Source: Omnitrophica bacterium GWA2_41_15 (GTDB lineage Bacteria; Omnitrophota; Gorgyraeia; Gygaellales; UBA12090). Taken from it: DNA of 41,880 nucleotides. Below, in pieces: positions 34,381 to 41,825 of the stretch (the stretch's first letter is position 1; each line of letters starts with the position of its first letter). The stretch covers positions 1 through 41,880 of the forward strand of contig CAKKRH010000030.1 in NCBI GenBank assembly GCA_919902675.1. The letters are read 5' to 3'. A model generated the notes under the pieces. That model searched no databases and was not told the DNA's origin. It saw nothing but the letters and a program-made list of their open reading frames with translations. The translations under genes and the position numbers were made by a program.

Positions 34381-34745
34381 TATACATGAAGACAATTTTG
34401 GATGTCGCGGACAATACCGGCGCCAAGAAGGCATCAATGATAGGCGTATCCGGCAAGAAGAATTGCCGCTTTGCCGGCATTGCCGATGTAATTACGGTTA
34501 ATATTAAAGAATCCGCTCCGAACGCCGCCGTAAAAAAGGGTGAAAAGGCCAAGGCGGTTATTGTCAGGACCACCAAGGCGATAAAGCGTCCGGACGGTTC
34601 TTACTTAAGGTTTGACCGTAATGCCGCGGTGATTGTGGATGTCCAGGGTAATCCCAGAGGCACCCGTGTTTTCGGGCCGGTAGCCAGGGAATTGCGGGAT
34701 AGAAATTTTATGAAGATTGTTTCTTTGGCCCCTGAAGTTATTTAA
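34377..34745 (+). CDS. rplN: 50S ribosomal protein L14
   Basis: 122 residues, the exact family length. Blocks are [19 protein letters not shown], the core [20 protein letters not shown] and the end [21 protein letters not shown]14 is a contact point for ribosome silencing and initiation factors. ATG 34377 is chosen over ATG 34386 because it overlaps the rpsQ stop and gives the usual MI-x-x-T start. Confidence 0.97.
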   Translation: MIYMKTILDVADNTGAKKASMIGVSGKKNCRFAGIADVITVNIKESAPNAAVKKGEKAKAVIVRTTKAIKRPDGSYLRFDRNAAVIVDVQGNPRGTRVFGPVARELRDRNFMKIVSLAPEVI

Positions 34746-34797
34746 CACGGATATGCGCAGGTAAAGAATTCGTACTATTTTTTGCCTAAAAAAGAAA

Positions 34798-35109
34798 ATG
34801 CTAAGAATAAAAAAGAACGACATAGTGATGGTAACTTCCGGGAAGGACAAGGGTAAGACAGGTAAGATTGTCCGCGTTTTTGCCCAGGAGTGCCGGGTTT
34901 TAGTTGAAGGGATAAACCTGGTGAAGAAGCATGTGCGTAGGACCCGGGAAGACCAAAAAGGCGGGGTTATTCAGATTGAGAGGCCGATTTCTGTTTCTAA
35001 TGTTATGCCTTTTTGTAAAAATTGCAACCGCCCGGTAAGAATAGGTGTTAATATAAATAAGGATACTACTAAATCGAGAATTTGTAGAAGGTGTAAACAA
35101 AATATATGA
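34798..35109 (+). CDS. rplX: 50S ribosomal protein L24
   Basis: 103 residues with an N-terminal KOW motif: KKNDIVMVTSGKDKGKTGKI. The block VEGINLVKKHVRRTREDQKG follows, and then a zinc-ribbon-like end with two CxxC knuckles (CKNCNRPVRI and CRRC). L24 starts large-subunit assembly. The 52-nt gap before it holds no repeat I can define. Its end overlaps rplE (ATGA). Confidence 0.96.
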   Translation: MLRIKKNDIVMVTSGKDKGKTGKIVRVFAQECRVLVEGINLVKKHVRRTREDQKGGVIQIERPISVSNVMPFCKNCNRPVRIGVNINKDTTKSRICRRCKQNI

Positions 35110-35651
35110 TACCCAATCTATTAGAAAAATACCGTAAAGAAATTGTGCCCCAGATGCAAGAGAAATTCGGATATAAAAGTCCGATGCAGGTTCCGGCGAT
35201 TAAAAAAGTGGTAGTTAACATGGGGGTGGGGGAGGCGATTGCTGATGTCAAAATCCTGGATAAGGCCCAGGAGGAGCTGGCTATGATTACCGGGCAAAAG
35301 CCGATTAGGCGCTCTGCCAAGGCCGCGATCGCTAATTTTAAGACCAGAGAGGGTGTACCTGTCGGCTGCAAGGTAACCTTAAGAAACAGGATGATGTATG
35401 AATTTCTGGATAGGTTAATTAACGCTACCTTGCCTCGAATCAGGGATTTTAGAGGCATTCCGGCAAATTCTTTTGACCGGCAGGGCAACTATAGCATGGG
35501 ATTAAAAGATCAAAGCGTATTTCCGGAGATAGATATAGACAGGCTTCCCCGGGTTCAGGGTATGGATATTACCATAGTAACCAGCGCTCGCGATAGTAAG
35601 GAGGCATACGAGCTGTTGAAGTTGTTTGGTATGCCTTTTCAGGCAAAATAA
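35106..35651 (+). CDS. rplE: 50S ribosomal protein L5
   Basis: 181 residues, the family length. Blocks are VPAIKKVVVNMGVGEAIAD, ITGQKPIRRSAKAAIANFKT and LPRIRDFRGIPANSFDRQGN. L5 binds 5S rRNA and contacts the P-site tRNA. It is translationally coupled to rplX. Confidence 0.98.
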   Translation: MIPNLLEKYRKEIVPQMQEKFGYKSPMQVPAIKKVVVNMGVGEAIADVKILDKAQEELAMITGQKPIRRSAKAAIANFKTREGVPVGCKVTLRNRMMYEFLDRLINATLPRIRDFRGIPANSFDRQGNYSMGLKDQSVFPEIDIDRLPRVQGMDITIVTSARDSKEAYELLKLFGMPFQAK

Positions 35652-35672
35652 TAAAATCTGATAAGAGGCTTT

Positions 35673-35858
35673 ATGGCAAAACAATCACAAATAGCAAGAT
35701 GGAAGCGGCCGGCAAAATTCTCAACCCGTAAATACAACCGTTGTTATGTCTGTGGCCGTTCAGGCGGCTATCTTCAAAGATTTCAGTTGTGCAGGTTATG
35801 TTTCAGGGAAATGGTTTGGAAAGGGTTGATCCCGGGGGTAAAGAAGGCAAGTTGGTAG
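35673..35858 (+). CDS. rpsN: 30S ribosomal protein S14, zinc-binding type Z
   Basis: 61 residues, the short zinc form. The cysteine pairs are in [11 protein letters not shown] and LCRLCFREM. It starts [20 protein letters not shown]. The AAGAGGCTTT before the ATG offers GAGG. S14 is placed in the small-subunit head, and its position between rplE and rpsH is canonical. Confidence 0.97.
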   Translation: MAKQSQIARWKRPAKFSTRKYNRCYVCGRSGGYLQRFQLCRLCFREMVWKGLIPGVKKASW

Positions 35859-35862
35859 CATT

Positions 35863-35942
35863 TTGAGTTCATTGAGTTTGTCGAGTGCATTGAGTTTATT
35901 GAGTTGAATCAAAATAACCCGATAAACTCAAGTAACTCAATA
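35863..35942. repeat. TTGAGTTTG nonad inverted repeat before rpsH (family B)
   Basis: The left arm has five 9-nt units: TTGAGTTCA, TTGAGTTTG, TCGAGTGCA, TTGAGTTTA and TTGAGTTGA. The right arm has AACTCAAGT and AACTCAATA. It begins 4 nt after the rpsN stop and ends just before the rpsH ribosome binding site (ACAGGAG). Confidence 0.88.
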
Positions 35943-35953
35943 GACAGGAGTAT

Positions 35954-36355
35954 ATGGCAAGCACAGATCCAATAGCAGATATGTTGACCGTGATTCGCAA
36001 CGCGGTAATGGCGCGTAAAGATTCTACGATAACCACGGCATCTAAGATAAACAGGGCTGTTTTAGAGATATTAAAGGCCGAGGGATATATTGAAAATTTT
36101 AAAGAGCAGGCGGCACTGAGCGCGGCTAAAACAATCAAAGTGTATTTAAAGTATAACTCTGATAAGAAACCGCTTGTGAAAGGTTTAAAGAGGGTTTCTC
36201 GCCCGGGTTTAAGGGTTTACGCTAATGCCGCCAAAATACCTTTTGTGCTAAGAGGGTTTGGCCGGGCGATAATTTCCACATCCCGCGGTTTAATGATTGA
36301 TAAAGAGGCCAGAAAGCAAAAATTAGGCGGAGAAGTCATTTGTTATGTATGGTAA
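35954..36355 (+). CDS. rpsH: 30S ribosomal protein S8
   Basis: 133 residues. Blocks are TDPIADMLTVIRNAVMARKD, ILKAEGYIENFK, and the C-terminal ISTSRGLMIDKEARKQKLGG with an ICYVW end. S8 binds the 16S central domain and can repress the spc operon. ACAGGAG lies 5 nt before the ATG. Confidence 0.98.
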   Translation: MASTDPIADMLTVIRNAVMARKDSTITTASKINRAVLEILKAEGYIENFKEQAALSAAKTIKVYLKYNSDKKPLVKGLKRVSRPGLRVYANAAKIPFVLRGFGRAIISTSRGLMIDKEARKQKLGGEVICYVW

Positions 36356-36361
36356 TTAGTT

Positions 36362-36467
36362 GTTTGAGTTAATTGAGTCTATTGCGTTATCGAGTTAAAT
36401 TCAAGAATAACTCAACAAACTCAACAAACTCAACAAACTCAACAAACTCAACAAACTCAACAAACTC
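36362..36467. repeat. TTGAGTT/AACAAACTC nonad inverted repeat with a 6-copy array (family B)
   Basis: The left arm has TTGAGTTAA, TTGAGTCTA and CGAGTTAAA. The right arm becomes an exact tandem array of AACAAACTC, six copies at 36414-36467, running to within 5 nt of the rplF ATG. This is the least diverged array in the window besides 38385-38438, so it is probably recent or still expanding. Confidence 0.93.
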
Positions 36468-36472
36468 AAATT

Positions 36473-37012
36473 ATGTCACGGATTGGAAAAAAAATAATAA
36501 CAGCAGTACCGGGGGTTAAGGTTACCGTAGTTGACGGTGAGGTTTCTGTGGAGGCACAGAAGGGAATGCTTAAATTCAAGATTCCCGGAAGGATAAGCTG
36601 TGAAGTCAAAGACGGCCAGGTCTTGATAAAATCTCCTTCAAACAGCATTGAAGATAAATCTTTACATGGCCTGACGCGCAGTATTATCGCCAATATGATT
36701 ACCGGCGTATCCGTCGGGTATACAAAAGAATTGGAAATTCAAGGCGTGGGTTTTCGCGCGGCGAGCGCGGGTAATATTTTGACTTTAATCATGGGTTTTT
36801 CTCATCCGGTTAGTTTTCCTATCCCCGCGGATATTAAGATTGAGACGCCAAAACCAACCCAGATTGTTGTCAGGGGTATTGATAAGCAGAGGGTTGGCGA
36901 GACGGCGGCACAGATACGCAGGGTATATCCTCCCGAGCCTTATAAGGGAAAAGGTATCCGCTATCAGGGTGAAATAGTGCGTAGAAAGGTCGGAAAATCC
37001 ACGACCAAATAA
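36473..37012 (+). CDS. rplF: 50S ribosomal protein L6
   Basis: 179 residues with the duplicated L6 fold. Blocks are MSRIGKKIITAVPGVKVTVV, LHGLTRSIIANMITGV and the C-terminal EPYKGKGIRYQGEIVRRKVG. L6 lies near the factor-binding site. The start context CTCAAATTATG has no Shine-Dalgarno sequence, and the repeat occupies the place where one would be. Confidence 0.98.
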   Translation: MSRIGKKIITAVPGVKVTVVDGEVSVEAQKGMLKFKIPGRISCEVKDGQVLIKSPSNSIEDKSLHGLTRSIIANMITGVSVGYTKELEIQGVGFRAASAGNILTLIMGFSHPVSFPIPADIKIETPKPTQIVVRGIDKQRVGETAAQIRRVYPPEPYKGKGIRYQGEIVRRKVGKSTTK

Positions 37013-37039
37013 TTCAAATATCAAAAATAAAATATCAAA
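37013..37039. repeat. CAAATAT heptad stretch before rplR (family I)
   Basis: The 27-nt gap contains CAAATAT, CAAAAAT and AAAATAT units and ends ATATCAAA at the ATG, the same ending as the gap before rplD. Confidence 0.6.
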
Positions 37040-37402
37040 ATGCGAAATACTAAAGAAACAAAAAGAACAGCCCGCCATGTCAGGATAAGGAAGAAGTTGC
37101 GCGGAGTATCAAATCGTCCCCGGCTTTGCGTGCATCGCAGCCTGAAGAATATGCAGGCTCAGCTTGTGGATGACGTTAAGTCCGTTACTATTTTATCTTT
37201 ATCCACGTTGGCTAAAGAGGTGAAGGAAAAAAATTCTTTCGGAGGAAATATCAAGGCGGCGCAAGCGTTAGGTGAAGCCCTTGCCGTTTTAGCGGTAAAA
37301 AAAGGCATCCAAGAGATTATCTTTGACAGATGCGGTTATGTCTATCATGGAAGAGTCAAGGCCCTTGCCGAGGCTTTGCGTAAAGGAGGGTTAGTTTTTT
37401 AA
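37040..37402 (+). CDS. rplR: 50S ribosomal protein L18
   Basis: 120 residues. Blocks are [33 protein letters not shown] and [20 protein letters not shown] with a GLVF end. L18 binds 5S rRNA. It lacks a clear ribosome binding site. rpsE starts 2 nt after its stop. Confidence 0.97.
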   Translation: MRNTKETKRTARHVRIRKKLRGVSNRPRLCVHRSLKNMQAQLVDDVKSVTILSLSTLAKEVKEKNSFGGNIKAAQALGEALAVLAVKKGIQEIIFDRCGYVYHGRVKALAEALRKGGLVF

Positions 37403-37404
37403 GC

Positions 37405-37917
37405 ATGGATTACAAGAGAAGAGAAGCTTCGGAGTTTGTGGAAAAGGTTATTAGCATTAACCGTATCACCAAGGTTACCAAGGGAGGCAAGAAAATGTCT
37501 TTTAGCGCCCTGATAGTGCTGGGTGATCCCGTTAAGGGGCGCGTAGGATATGCCTTAGGTAAGGCTAATGAGGTGGCTGATGCCATACGTAAGGGCCTGT
37601 ATCACGCCAAGAAGAACCTTTTTAAGATTAACCTCAAAGGCACGAGTATTCCCCATGAAGTGATGGGACGATACGGAGCGGCAAAGGTTTTGTTGAAACC
37701 CGCCTCCGAAGGCACCGGAGTTATTGCCGCGGGTTCAGTCAGGGCGGTCTGTGAGGCTGTGGGCATAAGAGATATTCTGGCTAAATCCCTTAAATCCAAT
37801 AATCCCATAAATGTGGTGAAAGCCACGGTAGAAGGCCTTAGGCAGTTAATAAAGGTCGATATTGAAGCGAAAGGCTGTTCGCCACAAGCGGCTGAGGAAA
37901 CAGCAGAAAGTAAATAA
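37405..37917 (+). CDS. rpsE: 30S ribosomal protein S5
   Basis: 170 residues. The double-stranded RNA-binding domain has [20 protein letters not shown] and [18 protein letters not shown]. The C-terminal domain has [20 protein letters not shown] and [20 protein letters not shown]5 acts in accuracy and mRNA unwinding. rplO follows after 5 nt, so the rpmD gene often found here is absent. Confidence 0.98.
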   Translation: MDYKRREASEFVEKVISINRITKVTKGGKKMSFSALIVLGDPVKGRVGYALGKANEVADAIRKGLYHAKKNLFKINLKGTSIPHEVMGRYGAAKVLLKPASEGTGVIAAGSVRAVCEAVGIRDILAKSLKSNNPINVVKATVEGLRQLIKVDIEAKGCSPQAAEETAESK

Positions 37918-37922
37918 TTAAA

Positions 37923-38369
37923 ATGGCTTTAAACGCATTGATATCAGTAAAAGGCGCTAAAAAAAGAAAAAAGCTGGTAGGCCGCGGCCCGGGTTCAGGG
38001 CACGGAAAAACTTCAACTCGTGGCCATAAAGGGCAAAGGTCCCGCTCGGGAAGGGATTTTTATCTTGGATTTGAGGGGGGGCAATCCCCCCTGATTCGCA
38101 GGATTCCCAAAAGGGGTTTCAATCATCGTAAAAGAAATAACTATCAGATAGTAAATATCAACAGCTTAAATAGATTTTCCAAAGATTCGATTGTAGACGC
38201 GGCCTCACTACTCAAGAGTGGCTTAATAGAAGATGCCATGGGTTTGGTAAAGATCCTGGGAGATGGTGATTTAGCTCATCCTTTGACGGTCAAGGCCCAT
38301 AAGTTTTCTAAGGCTGCCGGCGAAAGAATAGAAAAGGCCGGAGGAAAAATAACAGTTATAGAGTTATAG
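37923..38369 (+). CDS. rplO: 50S ribosomal protein L15
   Basis: 148 residues. The Gly/Lys/Arg-rich N-terminus is typical: [20 protein letters not shown], then [20 protein letters not shown]. The C-terminal half is a globular fold ending [11 protein letters not shown]. The last codons (GTTATAGAGTTATAG) have the same wording as the repeat that follows, so the repeat seems to reach into the gene end. The start has no ribosome binding site of its own. Confidence 0.97.
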   Translation: MALNALISVKGAKKRKKLVGRGPGSGHGKTSTRGHKGQRSRSGRDFYLGFEGGQSPLIRRIPKRGFNHRKRNNYQIVNINSLNRFSKDSIVDAASLLKSGLIEDAMGLVKILGDGDLAHPLTVKAHKFSKAAGERIEKAGGKITVIEL

Positions 38370-38384
38370 AGTTAAATCCAAAAA

Positions 38385-38464
38385 AACAAACTCAACAAAC
38401 TCAACAAACTCAACAAACTCAACAAACTCAACAAACTCAATAAACTCAATAAACTCAATAACTC
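38385..38464. repeat. AACAAACTC nonad tandem array before secY (family B)
   Basis: Six exact AACAAACTC copies (38385-38438), then two AATAAACTC copies and a shortened AATAACTC, ending 3 nt before the secY ATG. A partial left arm (TATAGAGTTATAGAGTTAA) overlaps the end of rplO. The change from one unit type to a variant in a block shows local tandem duplication. Confidence 0.93.
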
Positions 38465-38467
38465 TAA

Positions 38468-39808
38468 ATGCTGGGCGCTTTTAAGAATATATTTAAGATT
38501 CAGGATTTAAAGCACAAGGTTATAATTACCTTGGCCTTAATAGCGGTTTACCGCGTAGGCGGCTTTATTCCTGTTCCCGGAATTGATTCTCAGGCCTTAG
38601 CCGAGTTCTTTGACAGAATTGCCAAAAGCCAGGGTGGGTCAATCTTAGGGATCATGAATATGTTTTCCGGAGGTTCTCTGGAAAAATTGACTATCTTTGC
38701 CCTGGGGATAATGCCTTATATCTCTAGTTCAATAATAATCCAGCTCTTAACCGCGGTTATTCCGGCTTTGGAAAAAATTTCTAAAGAAGGAAGAGCCGGC
38801 CACCAAAAGATAAATCAGTATACCCGTTATGCCACGGTGGGCCTGGCCCTAATTCAGTCATATTTTATCGCCTTATGGCTGGAGCATCCGGGGAGACTTT
38901 TAGAGGGTTTAAGTATTGTGACTGACCCGGGATTAGGTTTTAGATTCATTACCGTGATTACCCTGACCACCGGTACTATTTTTATTATGTGGTTAGGTGA
39001 GCAGGTCCAGGAAAGAGGTATCGGAAACGGCATTTCTTTGATTATTACCGCTGGGATTATTTCGAGTATCCCGGCCGCTGTTCAGCAGCTAATTATGTAT
39101 GTTTCACCTAAAACTCGCCAGCTTCATCCGGCGACTCTGGTGGTTATGGCGGCCTTGCTGGTATTCGTAGTTTTGGCGGTTATCTTTGTTACTCAGGGCC
39201 AGCGCAAGATACCGGTGCAATACGCCAGACGGGTGGTGGGAAGAAAGGTCTTTGGCGGACAATCAACCTACATACCTCTAAAGGTGGATACCTCAGGGGT
39301 AATCGCGATTATCTTTGCCCAATCTATCATTATGTTTCCGGCAACTCTGGCCTCTTTTATTCCCAATCCGGCATTCCAGAGAATGTCTAATTTCCTTATG
39401 CGCGGGCATATAGTCTATACCGCAATGTACGCTCTTTTGATAATTTTCTTTTGCTATTTTTACACGGCTATTGTTTTTAATCCCAAAGACATTTCGGATA
39501 ACTTGAAAAAATACGGCGGTTTTATCCCCGGGATCAGGCCGGGTTCTCCCACTACGGAGTTTCTGGATTTTGTGATGACCAGGATTACTTTGGCCGGCGC
39601 GATATTTATCGCGGTTATTGCTATTTTGCCGGATTTCGTAATGGCCACCCTGAAAGTTCCTTATTTAGTCGCTTCATTCTTCGGCGGAACAGGAATTCTT
39701 ATTGTTGTCGGAGTAATGCTGGACACCCTTAAACAGATCGAATCTCAGCTTTTGATGCGTAACTACGAAGGTTTTATTAAGAGCGGCCGTATCCATGGTA
39801 GACGTTAG
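38468..39808 (+). CDS. secY: Protein translocase subunit SecY
   Basis: 446 residues with ten hydrophobic helices. Family marks are RVGGFIPVPGID after helix 1, the plug region GGSILGIMNMFSGGSLEKL, IMPYISSSIIIQLLT, GIGNGISLIITAGI, the cytoplasmic loop QGQRKIPVQYARRVVG and the end QIESQLLMRNYEGF. It forms the inner-membrane protein-conducting channel with SecE (13576). The start context TAACTCTAAATG has no Shine-Dalgarno sequence. The stop lies inside the next repeat. Confidence 0.98.
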   Translation: MLGAFKNIFKIQDLKHKVIITLALIAVYRVGGFIPVPGIDSQALAEFFDRIAKSQGGSILGIMNMFSGGSLEKLTIFALGIMPYISSSIIIQLLTAVIPALEKISKEGRAGHQKINQYTRYATVGLALIQSYFIALWLEHPGRLLEGLSIVTDPGLGFRFITVITLTTGTIFIMWLGEQVQERGIGNGISLIITAGIISSIPAAVQQLIMYVSPKTRQLHPATLVVMAALLVFVVLAVIFVTQGQRKIPVQYARRVVGRKVFGGQSTYIPLKVDTSGVIAIIFAQSIIMFPATLASFIPNPAFQRMSNFLMRGHIVYTAMYALLIIFFCYFYTAIVFNPKDISDNLKKYGGFIPGIRPGSPTTEFLDFVMTRITLAGAIFIAVIAILPDFVMATLKVPYLVASFFGGTGILIVVGVMLDTLKQIESQLLMRNYEGFIKSGRIHGRR

Positions 39809-39842
39809 TGCGCTGTTACATAAAATTTTTAATAACAGCGCA
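39805..39842. repeat. TGCGCTGTTA hairpin element, copy 1 (family F)
   Basis: TGCGCTGTTA pairs exactly with TAACAGCGCA around a 14-nt AT-rich loop (stem 39809-39842). The 37-nt sequence 39805-39841 is repeated exactly at 41826-41862. This copy includes the secY stop codon; the other starts 2 nt after the rpmJ stop. An A/T-run in the loop is not at the position of a terminator. Confidence 0.92.
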
Positions 39843-39844
39843 CA

Positions 39845-39917
39845 GAGCAATTGAGCAATAGAAAATAGAACAATAGACAAACAAAAGCTCAATTGCGGTC
39901 TAATGCTCTATTGTTCA
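39845..39917. repeat. GCAATTGAGC inverted repeat before adk
   Basis: GCAATTGAGC pairs with GCTCAATTGC, and GAACAATAG pairs with CTATTGTTC in a second, overlapping way. The left arm has 7-nt steps (AGCAATT, GAGCAAT, AGAAAAT, AGAACAA). It directly follows the family F hairpin, and its first words also follow the second F copy at the window end. Confidence 0.8.
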
Positions 39918-39942
39918 AAAACTAATTTAACGGTGCGCTATA

Positions 39943-40593
39943 ATGATAATAATCCTTCTGGGCCCTCCGGGGGCCGGTAAAGGCACTCAAGCCAAGATAT
40001 TATGCCAGAGATTGAAAATAGTCCATATATCCACTGGAGATATCCTGCGGGAGGCGATTAAAAGCAATACCGCCTTAGGGCAGGAGGCGGCCAAGTATGT
40101 GGAGCGCGGCGAGTTGGTTCCTGATAGTCTGGTAACCAAGATGGCTCAGGAGCGCTTGACTTGCGATGACGCTAAAGAAGGGTTTATTTTAGATGGCTTC
40201 CCTCGGAATCTCTCCCAGGCAGAATCGCTGGATGAGTTTTTTAATAGCAATGGCTTGTTAGATTATTCTGTTATATACTTAGAAACAAGCGAGACCACTA
40301 TAATTAAACGGCTTACCGGGCGCAGGATATGTAAAAACTGCCAGGCGGTTTATCATTTGATTAATGTTCCGTCAAGAAAAGAAGGTATCTGTGATACTTG
40401 TGGCTCAGAGCTTTATCAGCGTCCGGATGACAGCGAATCAACCATAAAAAACAGGCTTCAGGTGTATGAGCGTATGACAGCTCCGGTTGTGGCATATTAT
40501 TCTCATAAGGGCAAGTTGCTTCATATATCCGCGGATAATGAGGCGGAGAAGGTGATAGAAGCTATATTAAAGTTTCTTGGCAAGGATAGCTAA
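39943..40593 (+). CDS. adk: Adenylate kinase, zinc-binding LID form
   Basis: 216 residues. The P-loop GPPGAGKGTQAK lies at 7-18, the NMP region has STGDILREAI, and FILDGFPRNLSQAE follows. The LID has four cysteines (130, 133, 150, 153 in RRICKNC and ICDTCG), the zinc-binding long form. It balances adenine nucleotides (ATP + AMP to 2 ADP). The position between secY and map is canonical. No strong ribosome binding site is visible before the ATG. Confidence 0.98.
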   Translation: MIIILLGPPGAGKGTQAKILCQRLKIVHISTGDILREAIKSNTALGQEAAKYVERGELVPDSLVTKMAQERLTCDDAKEGFILDGFPRNLSQAESLDEFFNSNGLLDYSVIYLETSETTIIKRLTGRRICKNCQAVYHLINVPSRKEGICDTCGSELYQRPDDSESTIKNRLQVYERMTAPVVAYYSHKGKLLHISADNEAEKVIEAILKFLGKDS

Positions 40594-40628
40594 GGGCCTG
40601 ATAAAAAGCTGTAGGCAATATTTTTTCC

Positions 40629-40656
40629 GTGAACTGTCAACTGCCAACTGTGAACT
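40629..40656. repeat. GTGAACT heptad array before map (family C)
   Basis: Four 7-nt units (GTGAACT, GTCAACT, GCCAACT, GTGAACT), the reverse complement wording of the AGTTCAC arrays, end 3 nt before the map start. Confidence 0.82.
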
Positions 40657-40659
40657 AAA

Positions 40660-41406
40660 TTGATTCCTGTAAAGTCAGCTTATGAGCTTAAGGCAATGCG
40701 GGAGGCAGGGGCATTGCTGGCCAAGATAGTTGATAAGATACGCGGTAAAATTAAAACCGGAATATCTACCGAAGAAATTGATAAGATTGCTGAGGAGCTG
40801 ATTCTTGGAGAGGGCGCGCTTCCGGCATTCAAGGGATATCGCGGTTTTCCGGCGAGCGTGTGCGCTTCGCTCAATGAGGAAGTGGTACATGGCATACCTT
40901 CGGGCAGATGCCTGAAGGATGGCGACCTGCTTAAGCTGGATATAGGCATCAACCTTAATGGTTTTTTTTCAGATTACGCCTTTACCTTTGCTATAGGTAA
41001 TATCAGTGGACGCGCCAGACGCCTTATTGAAGCAGCTAAAAAATCCCTGGAGCTGGGTATTCGTGAGGCCAGGGTGAATAACCGCCTTTTTGATATTTCC
41101 TGGGCTATACAGAATTATATAGAATCGCAGGGGTTTTCCGTGGTGAGGGATTTTGTGGGACACGGCATAGGCAGGGATATGCATGAGCCTCCTGAGGTGC
41201 CTAATTTTGGCCAGCCTCATAGCGGACCCTTGTTGCGGGAAGGCATGGTTTTAGCGATTGAGCCGATGGTTAATGCCGGAAATTGGCAGGTTAGAATCAG
41301 TGAAAACGGCTGGACCGCGCTGGCTAAAGACGGATTAGAATCCGCTCACTTCGAACATACTGTGGCGATTACCGCCGCCGGCCCTGAAATATTGACTAAG
41401 GTTTAA
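40660..41406 (+). CDS. map: Methionine aminopeptidase, type I
   Basis: 248 residues starting at TTG 40660, which gives the typical MIPVKSAYELKAMREAG start; no ATG is available nearby. Metal ligands are Asp94 (LDIG), Asp105 (FSDYAF), His168 (GHGIG), Glu201 (IEPM) and Glu232 (FEHTV), with catalytic His78 in EVVHGIP. It removes the initiator Met from nascent proteins. No zinc-finger extension is present, so it is the short bacterial form. The start follows a heptad array with no Shine-Dalgarno sequence. Confidence 0.96.
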   Translation: MIPVKSAYELKAMREAGALLAKIVDKIRGKIKTGISTEEIDKIAEELILGEGALPAFKGYRGFPASVCASLNEEVVHGIPSGRCLKDGDLLKLDIGINLNGFFSDYAFTFAIGNISGRARRLIEAAKKSLELGIREARVNNRLFDISWAIQNYIESQGFSVVRDFVGHGIGRDMHEPPEVPNFGQPHSGPLLREGMVLAIEPMVNAGNWQVRISENGWTALAKDGLESAHFEHTVAITAAGPEILTKV

Positions 41407-41408
41407 TC

Positions 41409-41422
41409 CGTAAAACGTAAAA
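41409..41422. repeat. CGTAAAA heptad doublet before infA
   Basis: Two exact tandem CGTAAAA units fill most of the 15-nt gap between map and infA. The final A is the first base of the infA start codon. Confidence 0.6.
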
Positions 41423-41640
41423 TGGCCAAAGAAGAAGCGATTGAGGTTGAGGGGGTAGTAAAAGAATCTTTACCGAATGCGATGTTTAGAGTGGAATTGG
41501 AGAATGGCCATGTTGTCTTGGCCCATGTCTCAGGTAAGATGCGGATGCACTTTATCCGGATCCTTCCCGGTGATAAGGTAAAAATGGAATTATCGCCATA
41601 CGATTTAACCAAAGGCAGAATAACTTTTAGGGTAAAATGA
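41422..41640 (+). CDS. infA: Translation initiation factor IF-1
   Basis: 72 residues, the exact family length, an OB-fold protein. Blocks are [40 protein letters not shown] and [18 protein letters not shown]-1 occupies the A site during initiation. It has no visible ribosome binding site apart from the heptad doublet. rpmJ follows after a 70-nt hairpin-bearing gap. Confidence 0.98.
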   Translation: MAKEEAIEVEGVVKESLPNAMFRVELENGHVVLAHVSGKMRMHFIRILPGDKVKMELSPYDLTKGRITFRVK

Positions 41641-41712
41641 ACCCCGCTCTTCCTTCAGGATTTTCCATGCTGAATAAAGAGAAGGGTTATAATAGAAAAG
41701 GAAGGGCGGGGT
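41641..41712. repeat. Inverted repeat spanning the infA-rpmJ gap and the rpmJ start
   Basis: ACCCCGCTCTTCC (41641-41653) pairs with GGAAGGGCGGGGT (41700-41712) with one non-Watson-Crick pair, which in RNA is G-U or similar. A smaller TTCAG/CTGAA pair lies inside. The right arm includes the first two bases of the rpmJ GTG start and any ribosome binding site, so folding would mask initiation. Confidence 0.75.
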
Positions 41713-41824
41713 GAAAGTAAAATCTTCAGTAAAAAGAATTTGCGACCGCTGTAAAATAATTAAGCGCTGCGGAGTAGTAAGGGTTATCTGCACTAATCCT
41801 AAACATAAACAGAGACAAGGATAG
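41711..41824 (+). CDS. rpmJ: 50S ribosomal protein L36
   Basis: 37 residues from GTG 41711: [20 protein letters not shown] and then [17 protein letters not shown]. The zinc ligands are Cys11, Cys14, Cys27 and His32, the C+ form. The length is exactly that of the family. It is too short for ordinary open reading frame cut-offs. The upstream GGAAGGGCGGG acts as a poor ribosome binding site and is part of a stem. The gene marks the junction where rpsM usually follows, outside the window. Confidence 0.95.
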   Translation: MKVKSSVKRICDRCKIIKRCGVVRVICTNPKHKQRQG

Positions 41825-41825
41825 C

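Noticed and set aside
36414-36467. CRISPR array
   Set aside because: The 9-nt units are contiguous with no spacers and no cas genes are near.
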